13,488 bases of DNA, from the NCBI GenBank assembly GCA_021776015.1, contig JAJFGT010000181.1, forward strand, positions 1-13,488, written 5' to 3'. Position 1 is the stretch's first letter, and each line of letters begins with the position of its first letter. Source of the DNA: Alphaproteobacteria bacterium (GTDB lineage Bacteria; Pseudomonadota; Alphaproteobacteria; Micavibrionales; Micavibrionaceae). The notes under the pieces are model-generated. The model ran no database searches, had not been told where the DNA came from, and saw only the letters and a program-made list of their open reading frames with translations. A program made the translations under genes and the position numbers. Of this stretch, positions 1 to 8,000 are shown in pieces.

Positions 1-491
1 GGGAGCATAAAAGCCTTTGCCAAACACTGAATTCAGCTTCTTCTAACTCTAATATTTGCAATCAAAATTTAGGAGATTCTAAAGTTGATACAAATGGTAT
101 AAAACGAATATCTCGTGTTTTTGCAGGAGAAAATTCTGGGGAAGCATCTCGGCATGCTATTTTTGAAGCAGGAGAGGGGGCTTCTTATTTTAGCCTTACT
201 AATTATGTGCAAAGACTCCAAGTTTTAACAGAGCCTCTGGATTATGCTTCTCAAACATTAGAGTCCCCTAAATATGATAATCATCCCATGCGTTCAGTCT
301 TAAAAGGAAATCCTTATAGCACTCCTGGGTTGGGGGGAGGGTTCCCATTAGTTGTCACTATACTTTTTGGGTTTGTTGCAAGCCTAGGCACGTCAACTGT
401 TGTAAGACATAAAGCAAAATCTGCGGCTGATGAACATAGGGATCTCCTTAATGTCGATGGGCGCAGAAGAGAACTTGGAATAGTTGACTAG
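1..491 (+). CDS. Partial membrane-protein gene of unknown function, first of two tandem paralogs
   Basis: The reading frame is open from base 3, so this is the last 162 residues of a longer protein whose start lies left of the window. I do not recognise the family. It aligns over its whole visible length with the C-terminal half of the gene that follows 32 bases downstream. By eye close to half the residues match in the stretch from EHKSLC through VFAGEN, YVQ, LTEP and SQTLE. Two cysteines (visible residues 6 and 19) have the same spacing as Cys164 and Cys177 of the downstream protein. A glycine-rich hydrophobic segment (about residues 114-133) is probably a membrane helix, followed by a charged tail. 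By comparison with the neighbour, the part before this helix is probably outside the cytoplasm. An internal ATG at 207 is not the real start, because the conserved sequence extends well upstream of it. Confidence 0.82.
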   Translation, partial: EHKSLCQTLNSASSNSNICNQNLGDSKVDTNGIKRISRVFAGENSGEASRHAIFEAGEGASYFSLTNYVQRLQVLTEPLDYASQTLESPKYDNHPMRSVLKGNPYSTPGLGGGFPLVVTILFGFVASLGTSTVVRHKAKSAADEHRDLLNVDGRRRELGIVD

Positions 492-523
492 CATATAATT
501 TTAACTCAAATAGAAAGAAAAAC

Positions 524-1489
524 ATGTCATTTTTTAAAAAAGAAACTCCTCCGCATAAGACTTATGCAGAGACACCTCTATCTCTAACAAAAGAAGATAT
601 AAAGAATATGGGGTATAATGAGATACTTTCTTTAAAAAAGGTTCTTGCTGATTATTCTCATAATAAATCCTGTTCTTCTTGGAAATCTCATTTAGCTATG
701 AGTTTTCTTATTACTGGATCACTAGCTACTCTGCTCGGGGTGGGGTCGAGTAACTATAGTGCTCCCAATGAACGAATTGATAAGTCTTTGGACACTCATC
801 AGATTCATACATCAGAAAATGCTGCAAATCCTTCCATTATTACGTTCAATTCGGAGGGAGGAAAAGGCTATAGTGTGTGGAAATGTGAATCAGGAATAGG
901 AGATACTCTTTGCAAAATTGTACCAAAAAAAGAAGCTGAGCAAATAAAAAACGCTGAATCAGAACATTTCACAACTCGTTATGAAAACATGATGGCGGAA
1001 CATAAAAGTCTTTGTGGAGCTGTATATTTAAGTTTTTTGAGGCCTGATATTTGTAGTAAAGATATAGGAAATCTCAAATTTAAGACTAATAATGTAAAAC
1101 GAGTATCGCAGGTTTTTGCAGGAGAAAATGATACAGGTGCAGCTCGACGTGCCACGTTTGAAATGGGAACAGGGCCTTCTTCTTTTGGGATCGCTAGTTA
1201 TGTACAAAAATTAGATACTTTAACAGAGCCTGTGGATTATCCTTCTCAAACATTAGAACTTCCTCAAGATAATCCGCCCATTGCCTCAGCTATAAGAGGG
1301 AATTCTTATAAATGGCCTCTCTTGGGAATGCTATTACCTTTAGGTCTAGGTTTTACTTTTATGAGTGTTGCTATGTCAAGAGCGCAGATTATAACAGAAA
1401 GACGAACAGAGAAAGATGTCCAAAAATTTAAAAAGGCGGTGGACTTTGATAAACCTCTAGAAAAATTTTGGTTGGATTATGGTGCTTAA
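524..1489 (+). CDS. Two-helix membrane protein of unknown function, second tandem paralog
   Basis: This 321-residue protein is not recognised. Residues 1-55 are polar and probably cytoplasmic. Residues 57-75 form a hydrophobic segment and residues 264-284 a second one. The stretch between them (about 76-263) would lie in the periplasm and contains exactly four cysteines (121, 130, 164, 177), which suggests two disulfides. The tail after the second helix is charged (RRTEKDVQKFKK) and probably cytoplasmic. Residues 159-247 carry the block shared with the preceding gene, including VFAGEN, YVQKL, LTEP and SQTLE. The start is the first ATG after the upstream stop, with only a weak purine-rich ribosome site. 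The 32-base gap suggests co-transcription with its paralog. The next gene, hslV, has its own promoter, so the pair is probably a separate unit. A surface, secretion or envelope role is possible but nothing here shows it. Confidence 0.8.
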   Translation: MSFFKKETPPHKTYAETPLSLTKEDIKNMGYNEILSLKKVLADYSHNKSCSSWKSHLAMSFLITGSLATLLGVGSSNYSAPNERIDKSLDTHQIHTSENAANPSIITFNSEGGKGYSVWKCESGIGDTLCKIVPKKEAEQIKNAESEHFTTRYENMMAEHKSLCGAVYLSFLRPDICSKDIGNLKFKTNNVKRVSQVFAGENDTGAARRATFEMGTGPSSFGIASYVQKLDTLTEPVDYPSQTLELPQDNPPIASAIRGNSYKWPLLGMLLPLGLGFTFMSVAMSRAQIITERRTEKDVQKFKKAVDFDKPLEKFWLDYGA

Positions 1490-1517
1490 TGTATAATTTT
1501 TTGAATCTATCCTTTCT

Positions 1518-1546
1518 CTTGACGAAAGGGATATAAAACGCCATAT
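1518..1546 (+). promoter_or_regulatory. Heat-shock (sigma-32/RpoH-like) promoter of hslVU
   Basis: CTTGACG at 1518-1524 and CGCCATAT at 1539-1546 are separated by 14 bases. They closely match the known RpoH pattern CTTGAAA, 11-16 bases, CCCCATnT. Transcription would begin near 1553, leaving a leader of about 35 bases before hslV. HslVU is a classical RpoH target, so position and function agree. A 6-bp inverted repeat, CCTTTC (1511-1516) and GAAAGG (1524-1529), encloses the -35 element. Confidence 0.6.
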
Positions 1547-1589
1547 CTTTTTGGGGCAATATTGCAATCAATAGATGAGGTTATATACA

Positions 1590-2144
1590 ATGGACCATGA
1601 TGGATCACGAAATGGATGGCGTTCAACAACAATTCTTTCTATTAGAAAGGGAAATGACATTGTTGTAGCAGGAGATGGGCAAGTCTCTCTTGGGCATACT
1701 GTGATGAAATCAAATGCCCAAAAAGTCCGTCGTCTTGGAAAAGATGGGCAGATCATTATAGGTTTTGCAGGAGCAACTGCCGATGCCTTTACACTTTTTG
1801 AGCGTCTAGAAGCCAAATTAGAGGCTCATCCAGGACAATTAACACGTGCCTGTGTAGAGTTGGCAAAAGATTGGAGAACAGACAAGTATCTCCGTAAGCT
1901 TGAAGCTTTGATGGCTGTGTGTGATAAGAATACCTCTCTCATTCTATCAGGAACGGGAGATGTTGTTGAACCAGAAGATGGTATTATTGGGATCGGTTCT
2001 GGAGGTAATTATGCCCTCTCTGCAGCGCGTGCCCTTATTGACCAAAAAGACTTGAGTGCAGAAGATATAGCACGGAAAGCAATGAAAATTGCGGGTGATA
2101 TTTGTGTCTATTCTAATCATAATATCGTTGTTGAAAAATTATAA
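1590..2144 (+). CDS. hslV: ATP-dependent protease proteolytic subunit HslV (ClpQ)
   Basis: HslV is the threonine peptidase of the HslVU protease, a double hexameric chamber in the cytoplasm that degrades proteins unfolded by HslU. The sequence shows the catalytic Thr13 in [11 protein letters not shown]. Taking it as Thr1 of the mature enzyme, Asp29 (AGDG) and Lys45 (NAQKVRRL) fall at the conserved positions 17 and 33. GIGSGGNYA near residues 134-142 is also typical. The mature form would be 172 residues, the usual size. Residues 1-12 are a short propeptide, as in other alphaproteobacteria, where the catalytic Thr does not directly follow Met. An ATG at 1575 is also in frame, but TGAGG at 1576-1580 sits 9 bases before the ATG at 1590, so the later start is preferred. 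hslU follows after 12 bases. Confidence 0.96.
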   Translation: MDHDGSRNGWRSTTILSIRKGNDIVVAGDGQVSLGHTVMKSNAQKVRRLGKDGQIIIGFAGATADAFTLFERLEAKLEAHPGQLTRACVELAKDWRTDKYLRKLEALMAVCDKNTSLILSGTGDVVEPEDGIIGIGSGGNYALSAARALIDQKDLSAEDIARKAMKIAGDICVYSNHNIVVEKL

Positions 2145-2156
2145 GGGATAAGACTT

Positions 2157-3488
2157 ATGGATGATTCATTAATTGAGACAATATCATTGTTACCTCGTGA
2201 GACTGTTTCTGAGCTTGATCGATATATTATTGGTCAGTCCGATGCTAAACGAGCTGTTTCTATTGCGCTGCGTAATCGTTGGAGACGGATGCAATTGCCT
2301 TCAGAAATGCAGGAAGAAATTTACCCAAAAAATATTTTGATGGTTGGGCCTACAGGTGTTGGGAAAACAGAAATTGCACGTCGTCTAGCAAAGCTGGCCA
2401 ATGCTCCCTTTGTAAAAGTTGAAGCCACAAAGTTTACAGAGATTGGTTATGTTGGAAAAGATGTTGAATCTATTATTCGAGATTTAACAGAGTCCGCCAT
2501 GCATATGGTACGAGATGAGATGCGCAAAACTGTTAAGGTTAAGGCTGAACAAATAGCAGAAGAGAGAGTTCTTGACGCTCTCGTTGGAAAAGAAGCCAGT
2601 GAGGCAACACGAAATTCATTTCGTAAGAAACTCCGTGAAGGGGATTTAAACGATAAAGAAATTGAAATTGAAGTTGAAGATACATCAAGTCCTTTTCCAA
2701 GTATGGAGGTTCCTGGTATGCCAGGAGCTTCTATTGGAATGATGAGTATTGGAGATGTCATGGGAAAGGCCTTGGGCGGAGGTCGTACAAAGAAGAAGAC
2801 AATGCGAGTCAATGAATCGTATGATATTTTAATCGCAGAAGAATCCGATAAGCTTTTGGATGAGGATAAGGTTGTTTCTACAGCACTAGGACTTGTTCAG
2901 CAGAATGGAATTGTCTTCTTGGATGAGGTTGATAAAATTGCTCATAATCGAGACGCCCGTGGTGGAGATGTGAGTAGAGAAGGGGTGCAACGTGATCTTT
3001 TGCCTTTGATTGAAGGCACAACGGTCTCTACAAAATATGGAACGGTAAAAACGGATCATATTTTGTTTATTGCGAGCGGGGCCTTTCATTATGTGAAACC
3101 ATCAGATTTATTGCCTGAACTTCAAGGGCGTCTTCCTATCCGTGTAGAATTGCGCGCTTTAACAGAAGAAGACTTTAAACGTATCCTTACGGAAACAGAT
3201 GCGTGTTTGATCAAACAATATAAAGCCCTCATGGAAACAGAAGGCATTATTCTTGATTTTGATAAAGGGGCGATTGATCAAATTGCAAAAATTTCATTTC
3301 GGGTCAATGAACAGGTTGAAAATATTGGAGCGCGTAGGCTATTGACCGTCATGGAAAAGCTTCTTGATGATATAAGTTTTACAGCACCAGATCGATCAGG
3401 TGAAACATTGATGATCACAGAAGATTACGTCAAAAAACAAGTTGCTGATCTTGCGGAAATTACAGATCTCAGTAAGTTTATTTTGTAA
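2157..3488 (+). CDS. hslU: HslVU protease ATPase/unfoldase subunit HslU (ClpY)
   Basis: HslU is the hexameric AAA+ ring that recognises, unfolds and threads substrates into HslV using ATP. At 443 residues it is full length. Visible motifs are Walker A GPTGVGKT (64-71), the pore loop GYVG (97-100), the inserted I-domain (about 110-240, rich in Lys/Glu with a Met/Gly-rich stretch), Walker B VFLDEVDK (253-260), and the sensor-2 arginines in GARR (391-394). The C-terminus DLSKFIL is the conserved tail that docks into HslV and activates it. The start ATG has AAGGG about 10 bases upstream, and the gene is in one operon with hslV under the heat-shock-like promoter at 1518-1546. It ends 8 bases from the convergent NfeD-like gene, with no visible terminator between them. 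Confidence 0.97.
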   Translation: MDDSLIETISLLPRETVSELDRYIIGQSDAKRAVSIALRNRWRRMQLPSEMQEEIYPKNILMVGPTGVGKTEIARRLAKLANAPFVKVEATKFTEIGYVGKDVESIIRDLTESAMHMVRDEMRKTVKVKAEQIAEERVLDALVGKEASEATRNSFRKKLREGDLNDKEIEIEVEDTSSPFPSMEVPGMPGASIGMMSIGDVMGKALGGGRTKKKTMRVNESYDILIAEESDKLLDEDKVVSTALGLVQQNGIVFLDEVDKIAHNRDARGGDVSREGVQRDLLPLIEGTTVSTKYGTVKTDHILFIASGAFHYVKPSDLLPELQGRLPIRVELRALTEEDFKRILTETDACLIKQYKALMETEGIILDFDKGAIDQIAKISFRVNEQVENIGARRLLTVMEKLLDDISFTAPDRSGETLMITEDYVKKQVADLAEITDLSKFIL

Positions 3489-3496
3489 TTAAAATG

Positions 3497-3946
3497 TTAG
3501 ACAGCCTCAACTTTAAAAATTACACCATCTAGACCGGTGACTTTAATCTTAGTACCTTTCTTTATATCCACTTCGGATTCAATCTTCCATATAGAATCGT
3601 CTACTTTGATTTTACCTGTTCCGTTTTCTACAGGCTCTTCCAAAGTAAAGGTTCGCCCTACATACTGCTCTCCACGTTTATTGAGAGTAGGCTGGTCAGT
3701 TTGAATAGGGTTCTTACGAATGTACATCCGTCCCACAAGAGCTGAAATAACAGCTAAAACACCCCAGATTAAGAATTGAAGTTCCCATCCCATATCAGGA
3801 ATAGCTAAGAGAGCTGTTCCAATGACAGCAGAGGAAACGGCTACCCAGAGGAAAATAGCACCAGGTGCAAACATTTCAAGGATTAGAAAGGCTGCTGCTG
3901 CCATCCACCAATGCCAAAACTCAATATTATCAAGAAATTCAACCAT
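3497..3946 (-). CDS. NfeD-like membrane protein, partner of the SPFH protein
   Basis: This 149-residue protein has the short NfeD-type layout. There are hydrophobic helices at about 12-29, 30-49 and 56-73, then a C-terminal beta-rich domain (about 92-149) of the NfeD OB-fold type, starting YVGRTFTLEEPVENG and ending GLDGVIFKVEAV. The N-terminal half carries the characteristic helix break FAPGA (26-30). In many bacteria such proteins are encoded beside a stomatin/SPFH gene (qmcA-ybbJ in E. coli) and are thought to work with it in the membrane. Here the gene starts 3 bases after the SPFH stop codon, and its ribosome site (GAGG) lies inside the end of the SPFH gene, so translation is probably coupled. 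It lacks the long serine-protease domain of full-size NfeD proteins. Confidence 0.88.
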   Translation of the reverse strand: MVEFLDNIEFWHWWMAAAAFLILEMFAPGAIFLWVAVSSAVIGTALLAIPDMGWELQFLIWGVLAVISALVGRMYIRKNPIQTDQPTLNKRGEQYVGRTFTLEEPVENGTGKIKVDDSIWKIESEVDIKKGTKIKVTGLDGVIFKVEAV

Positions 3947-3949
3947 GGT

Positions 3950-4894
3950 TTAAGCCTCTTTGTTTATAGATAGAGCTGATTTTGTTGAGTTCTCTCCAAA
4001 GGATTCTCTTGCAATCTCAGCAATTCCTCCAATAGCACCGATAACATTAGCAGCCTCTAATGGCATCAACATAACTTTCTGATTAGGAGCACTTGCAATT
4101 TGCCCTAGAGCCTCAATATATTTTTGAGCGACAAAGTAGTTAATCGCATGAATATTCCCTTTTTTAATAGCAATAGAGACGACATTCGTTGCTTCAGCTT
4201 CAGCGCCGGCTTCTCTTTCTCTGGCCTCAGCATCACGATAAGCCGCTTCGCGTCGTCCTTCAGCGTCTAGGATCACAGCTTGCTTTTCACCTTCTGCGCG
4301 AAGAATAGCAGATTGACGATCCCCCTCTGCAACCAAAATCGTTGCCCGTTTATCACGTTCTGCTTTCATTTGTCGTCCCATAGATTCTACAAGATCACGA
4401 GGGGGTGTAATATCTTTAATCTCAATCCGTGTCACTTTAATTCCCCATGGAGCTGTAGCATCATCGACAACATGCAAGAGTCTTGCGTTGATACTGTCTC
4501 TTTCGGACAAAAGTTCATCTAAATCCATAGAACCCATAACCGTCCGAATGTTTGTCATCGTCAAATTAAGTGTTGCTCTTTCTAAATCACGAACTTCATA
4601 AGCTGCTTTGGCCGCATCTAAAACTTGATAAAATATAACGCCATCAACTTGAACAACAGCATTGTCTCTAGTTATAACTTCTTGAGAAGGAACATCCAAA
4701 ACAGATTCCATCATATTAATTTTATTTCCAACTTTATCGACAATAGGAATAATAAAATGAAGCCCTGGTGAAAGAGTTTGTGTGTATCGTCCGAAACGTT
4801 CAATCGTGTACTCATATCCCTGTGTTACAGATTTGACTCCCATAGCAACAAGGGCGAGAGCCATCACAACAAAAACTAAAATAAAACCTTCCAC
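3950..4894 (-). CDS. SPFH/stomatin-family membrane protein (QmcA-like)
   Basis: The protein (314 residues) has an N-terminal membrane anchor (about 2-20). The SPFH/band-7 domain follows (about 22-180), with IERFGRYTQTLSPGLHFIIP near its beginning and a conserved block near 76-92. Next comes an Ala/Glu/Arg-rich coiled coil (about 175-235) and a hydrophobic conserved end (about 240-290). This matches the QmcA/paraslipin group, which forms large oligomers at the membrane and is linked to membrane domains and protease regulation. The start is GTG at 4892-4894, supported by AGGAAG 6 bases upstream on the minus strand. It is the first gene of a two-gene operon with the NfeD-like protein and is divergent from the large repeat-protein gene. 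The C-terminus (STKSALSINKEA) is polar. Confidence 0.92.
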   Translation of the reverse strand: MEGFILVFVVMALALVAMGVKSVTQGYEYTIERFGRYTQTLSPGLHFIIPIVDKVGNKINMMESVLDVPSQEVITRDNAVVQVDGVIFYQVLDAAKAAYEVRDLERATLNLTMTNIRTVMGSMDLDELLSERDSINARLLHVVDDATAPWGIKVTRIEIKDITPPRDLVESMGRQMKAERDKRATILVAEGDRQSAILRAEGEKQAVILDAEGRREAAYRDAEAREREAGAEAEATNVVSIAIKKGNIHAINYFVAQKYIEALGQIASAPNQKVMLMPLEAANVIGAIGGIAEIARESFGENSTKSALSINKEA

Positions 4895-4950
4895 GATATT
4901 CTTCCTTTCAATTTGAATTTTTTAAATCTCTTTGTCGAAGTGTAGTGATT

Positions 4951-4976
4951 TTTATATAAAATGCCAGAGCTATCAA
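4951..4976 (-). promoter_or_regulatory. Candidate promoter for the SPFH-nfeD operon
   Basis: Read on the minus strand, TTGATA (4976-4971) is followed after 14 bases by TATAAA (4956-4951). The hexamers are good but the spacing is short. Shifting the -35 one base, to TTTGAT, makes it nearly normal. It lies about 57 bases before the GTG start at 4894. This is weak evidence from sequence alone. Confidence 0.35.
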
Positions 4977-5009
4977 AGAGCTAGAAAAATATTTAAACCC
5001 CTAAAATTC

Positions 5010-5036
5010 TTGATATTTCCATAGTTATTGTATAGT
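5010..5036 (+). promoter_or_regulatory. Candidate promoter very close to the repeat-protein start
   Basis: TTGATA (5010-5015) and TATAGT (5031-5036) are separated by 15 bases, a little short. Transcription would begin at about 5043-5045, only 1-3 bases before the ATG at 5046. No purine-rich ribosome site stands before that ATG. If the promoter is real, the message would be leaderless or nearly so. Confidence 0.4.
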
Positions 5037-5045
5037 GTCCCGCCT

Positions 5046-8000
5046 ATGTCAAAGAATATACCGACAGATATAGAGAGTCTTCTCATTGCATATGATCGTG
5101 CAATAGGGCGTTTTAATGGATCTTCCCGAGAGACAAACCGTTTGCTTAAAATGGGATCTCTGTTGGAAAATAAAATATTAGAAGGGAAAAACACAGGCAC
5201 TCCCTCTGTAGATCTAAGCTATGCTTATAATGGAGTGGTTAAAGCTCTTACTAATCTCAGAAATGTCTTTGCTCAAAGCTCTCATGGGAATCTTGATGAA
5301 TTATTTGCCCAACTTAAACAAAAAGGCGTTATTATTAATCCAGCACGTCTGCCCTTAATTCCTCCTGGAAAGGGAGAGATTAGAACAGGCTCAAAGAAGG
5401 GGATAAAAATAATCAAAGAACCAAGGCTGTCTTGGGTTATTGATGCTTTGTTAAAAAATGGAATTAAAACAGATGAATTTTTTCTTGAGCCTGGTCTTCC
5501 TGTTCCTGGCGCGTTTAGAAAAGAGCCTTATGTCTTAATTAACCTTCCTGGTTATGGAGATGATGGCCGACAGATTGCAGTATGTGATCTTTATGGGGCC
5601 GCTGTCTGTGTGAGTGAACGGATTTATGCCCCTGAGTTTTATGCCACCCATACAACAAAAGAGCTTCAATCCATACCAGGTATTGAGGCGATAGAGCTCC
5701 ATGACCGCGACCAATGGGAGACAGATATTTTAGATTTCCTAGATAAAGGACTAGAAACAGAGAGTATCCATACTCCAAATATTCAAGCAGAAGCCCAAAA
5801 ATCAAGAGAGCAAAGAATTCATATAACACCGGATATGATTTTTGCAAAGCTCCTTGAGGTAAGTTTGGATGAGAAGGGGGCGTTTTATCAGAATTTTCCA
5901 AGCCCTGACAGTAGTGAAGAGATACTAGGTTGGTACGGCTGGGAGTGGAAACAGTTAAGCTCACATCTTAGAAATTATACGGACTATGCTGGCATTGGAA
6001 GCTTACGGAATCATTATATAGCTCAGCAAGCGCAGAAATGGCTAAAGACTCATCCTGAGCATCCCCGCGATGAAATTCCTCCTTCAGAGTCATTTCTTCC
6101 AGACTATCCGCATGTTACATTTGGACATATTGATAACACATTGCAGGGCATCAAAGGTAGAGGTAAGACAAACTTATGGCGGGTACTAGTTACGGCAAAT
6201 ACACCAGTGATTGAAGGGGAGTATATAGAAGAGCCAAGTTCAGATATGATTTTTGCAAAGCTCCTTGAGGTAACTTTAGATGAAAAAGGACTTTTTTATC
6301 AGAAATTTCCAAGAACAGAGAGCAGAGAAGGGATACCTGGTTGGCGTAGTTGGTATTGGAATCTTCTATACAAGTATGTTTCAAATCATACAGACTATGC
6401 AAACCCAGCAGACTTACGGAATCATTATATCGCCCAGCAAGCTCAGAAATGGTTAAAGGCTCATCCTGAGCATCCGCGAGATGAGATTCCTCCCGTAGAG
6501 TCACATCTTCCAGACTATCCGCATGTTACATTTGGACATATTGATGCCAGTTTGCAGAGTATCAAAGCTATTGGTAAAATAGATTTATGGCGAGTACTTG
6601 TTACGGCAAATCCACCAGTGATTGAGGGGGAGTATATAGAAAGCCCAAGTGCGGATATGATTTTTGCAAAGATGCTTGAAGTAAGTTTGGATGAAAAGGG
6701 AAAATTTTATCAGAAATTTCCAAGTGGACGGGGCAAAGAAGATATACAGGGCTGGAGAGACTGGACTTGGGAAACTATCAATAACTATATTGTGGGCCAT
6801 CTCAATTATGCTAGCAGTGTGAATTTACGAGAACATTATATAACCCAGCAAGCAGGGAAATGGCTAGAAGCTCATCCAGAACACCCCAAGGATGAAATCC
6901 CCCCAGCAGAGGTAAAACTTCCAGACTATGAATATGTCACTTTTGGATATATTGATAATGCCCTGCAGAGCATCAACGCTCGTGGTAGAAGAGATTTATG
7001 GCGAGTACTTGTTACGGCAAATCCCCCAGTGATTGAAGGAGAATATATAGAACGCCCAAGTATAGATATGATTTTTGCAAAGATGCTTGAAGTAAGTTTG
7101 GATAAACAGGGGGAGTTTTACCGGAGTTTTCCGAGTGGAGGCACTAAAAAAGTGGTCTTAGGTTGGTGTGGCTGGAACTGGAAAGAGGTAAATAGTTATG
7201 TTAATAGGTCGCTGGGCTATGTAGGCATACTAGAGTTACGAGAACATTATATAACCCAGCAAGCTCAGAAATGGCTAGATGCCCATCCAAAACATCCCCG
7301 TGATGAAATTCCTCCAGCAGAGGCAAAACTTCCAGATTACCCACATGTTACATTTGGATATATTGATGCCAGTTTGCGGAGTATGAAAAGTGCTGGTAAA
7401 ACAGATTTATGGCGAGTGCTTGTTACGGCAAATCCACCAGTGATTGAGGGAGAGTATATAGAACAGCCGAGTCCAGATATGATTTTTGCAAAGCTTCTTG
7501 AGGTAAGTTTGGATGAACAGGGGGCGCTTTACCAGAGTTTTCCGAGTGTAGCCAATAAAAAAGCGATTTTAGGTTGGTGTAGCTGGAGCTGGGAACAGAT
7601 AGACAGGTATATTAAAAGCTATACGGGTTATGTGGGTATAATAGATTTACGGAATCATTATATCGCTGAGCAAGCGCAGAAATGGTTAAAGGCTCATCCT
7701 GAGCATCCGCGAGATGAGATTCCTCCCGTAGAGTCACATCTTCCAGACTATCCACATATCACCTTTGGACATATTGATGTTGCTTTGCTGGGGGGGAAAA
7801 GTACTGCTAGAACAGATTTATGGCGAGTGCTTGTTACGGCAAATCCACCAGTGATTGAAGGAGAGTATATAGAACAGCCGAGTCCAGATATGATTTTTGC
7901 AAAGCTCCTTGAAGTAAGTTTGGATGAACAGGGGGAGTTTTACCGGAGTTTTCCGAGTGTGGGCAATAGAAGTGCGGTCTTAGGTTGGCATAGCTGGAAC

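Noticed and set aside
2447..2812. 121-codon open frame on the minus strand
   Set aside because: It is antisense to the I-domain region of hslU and has no protein features of its own. The minus-strand frames at 1568-1816 and 2886-3089 were rejected for the same reason.
4973..5200. 75-codon minus-strand frame across the SPFH/repeat-protein intergenic region
   Set aside because: It overlaps the start of the repeat-protein gene and the divergent promoters, and has no ribosome site or recognisable sequence.
5539..5964. 141-codon open frame on the minus strand
   Set aside because: It lies wholly opposite the repeat-protein gene, has no recognisable domain or ribosome site, and is explained by the codon pattern of the plus strand. 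The same holds for the minus-strand frames at 6190-6504 and 6585-6800.
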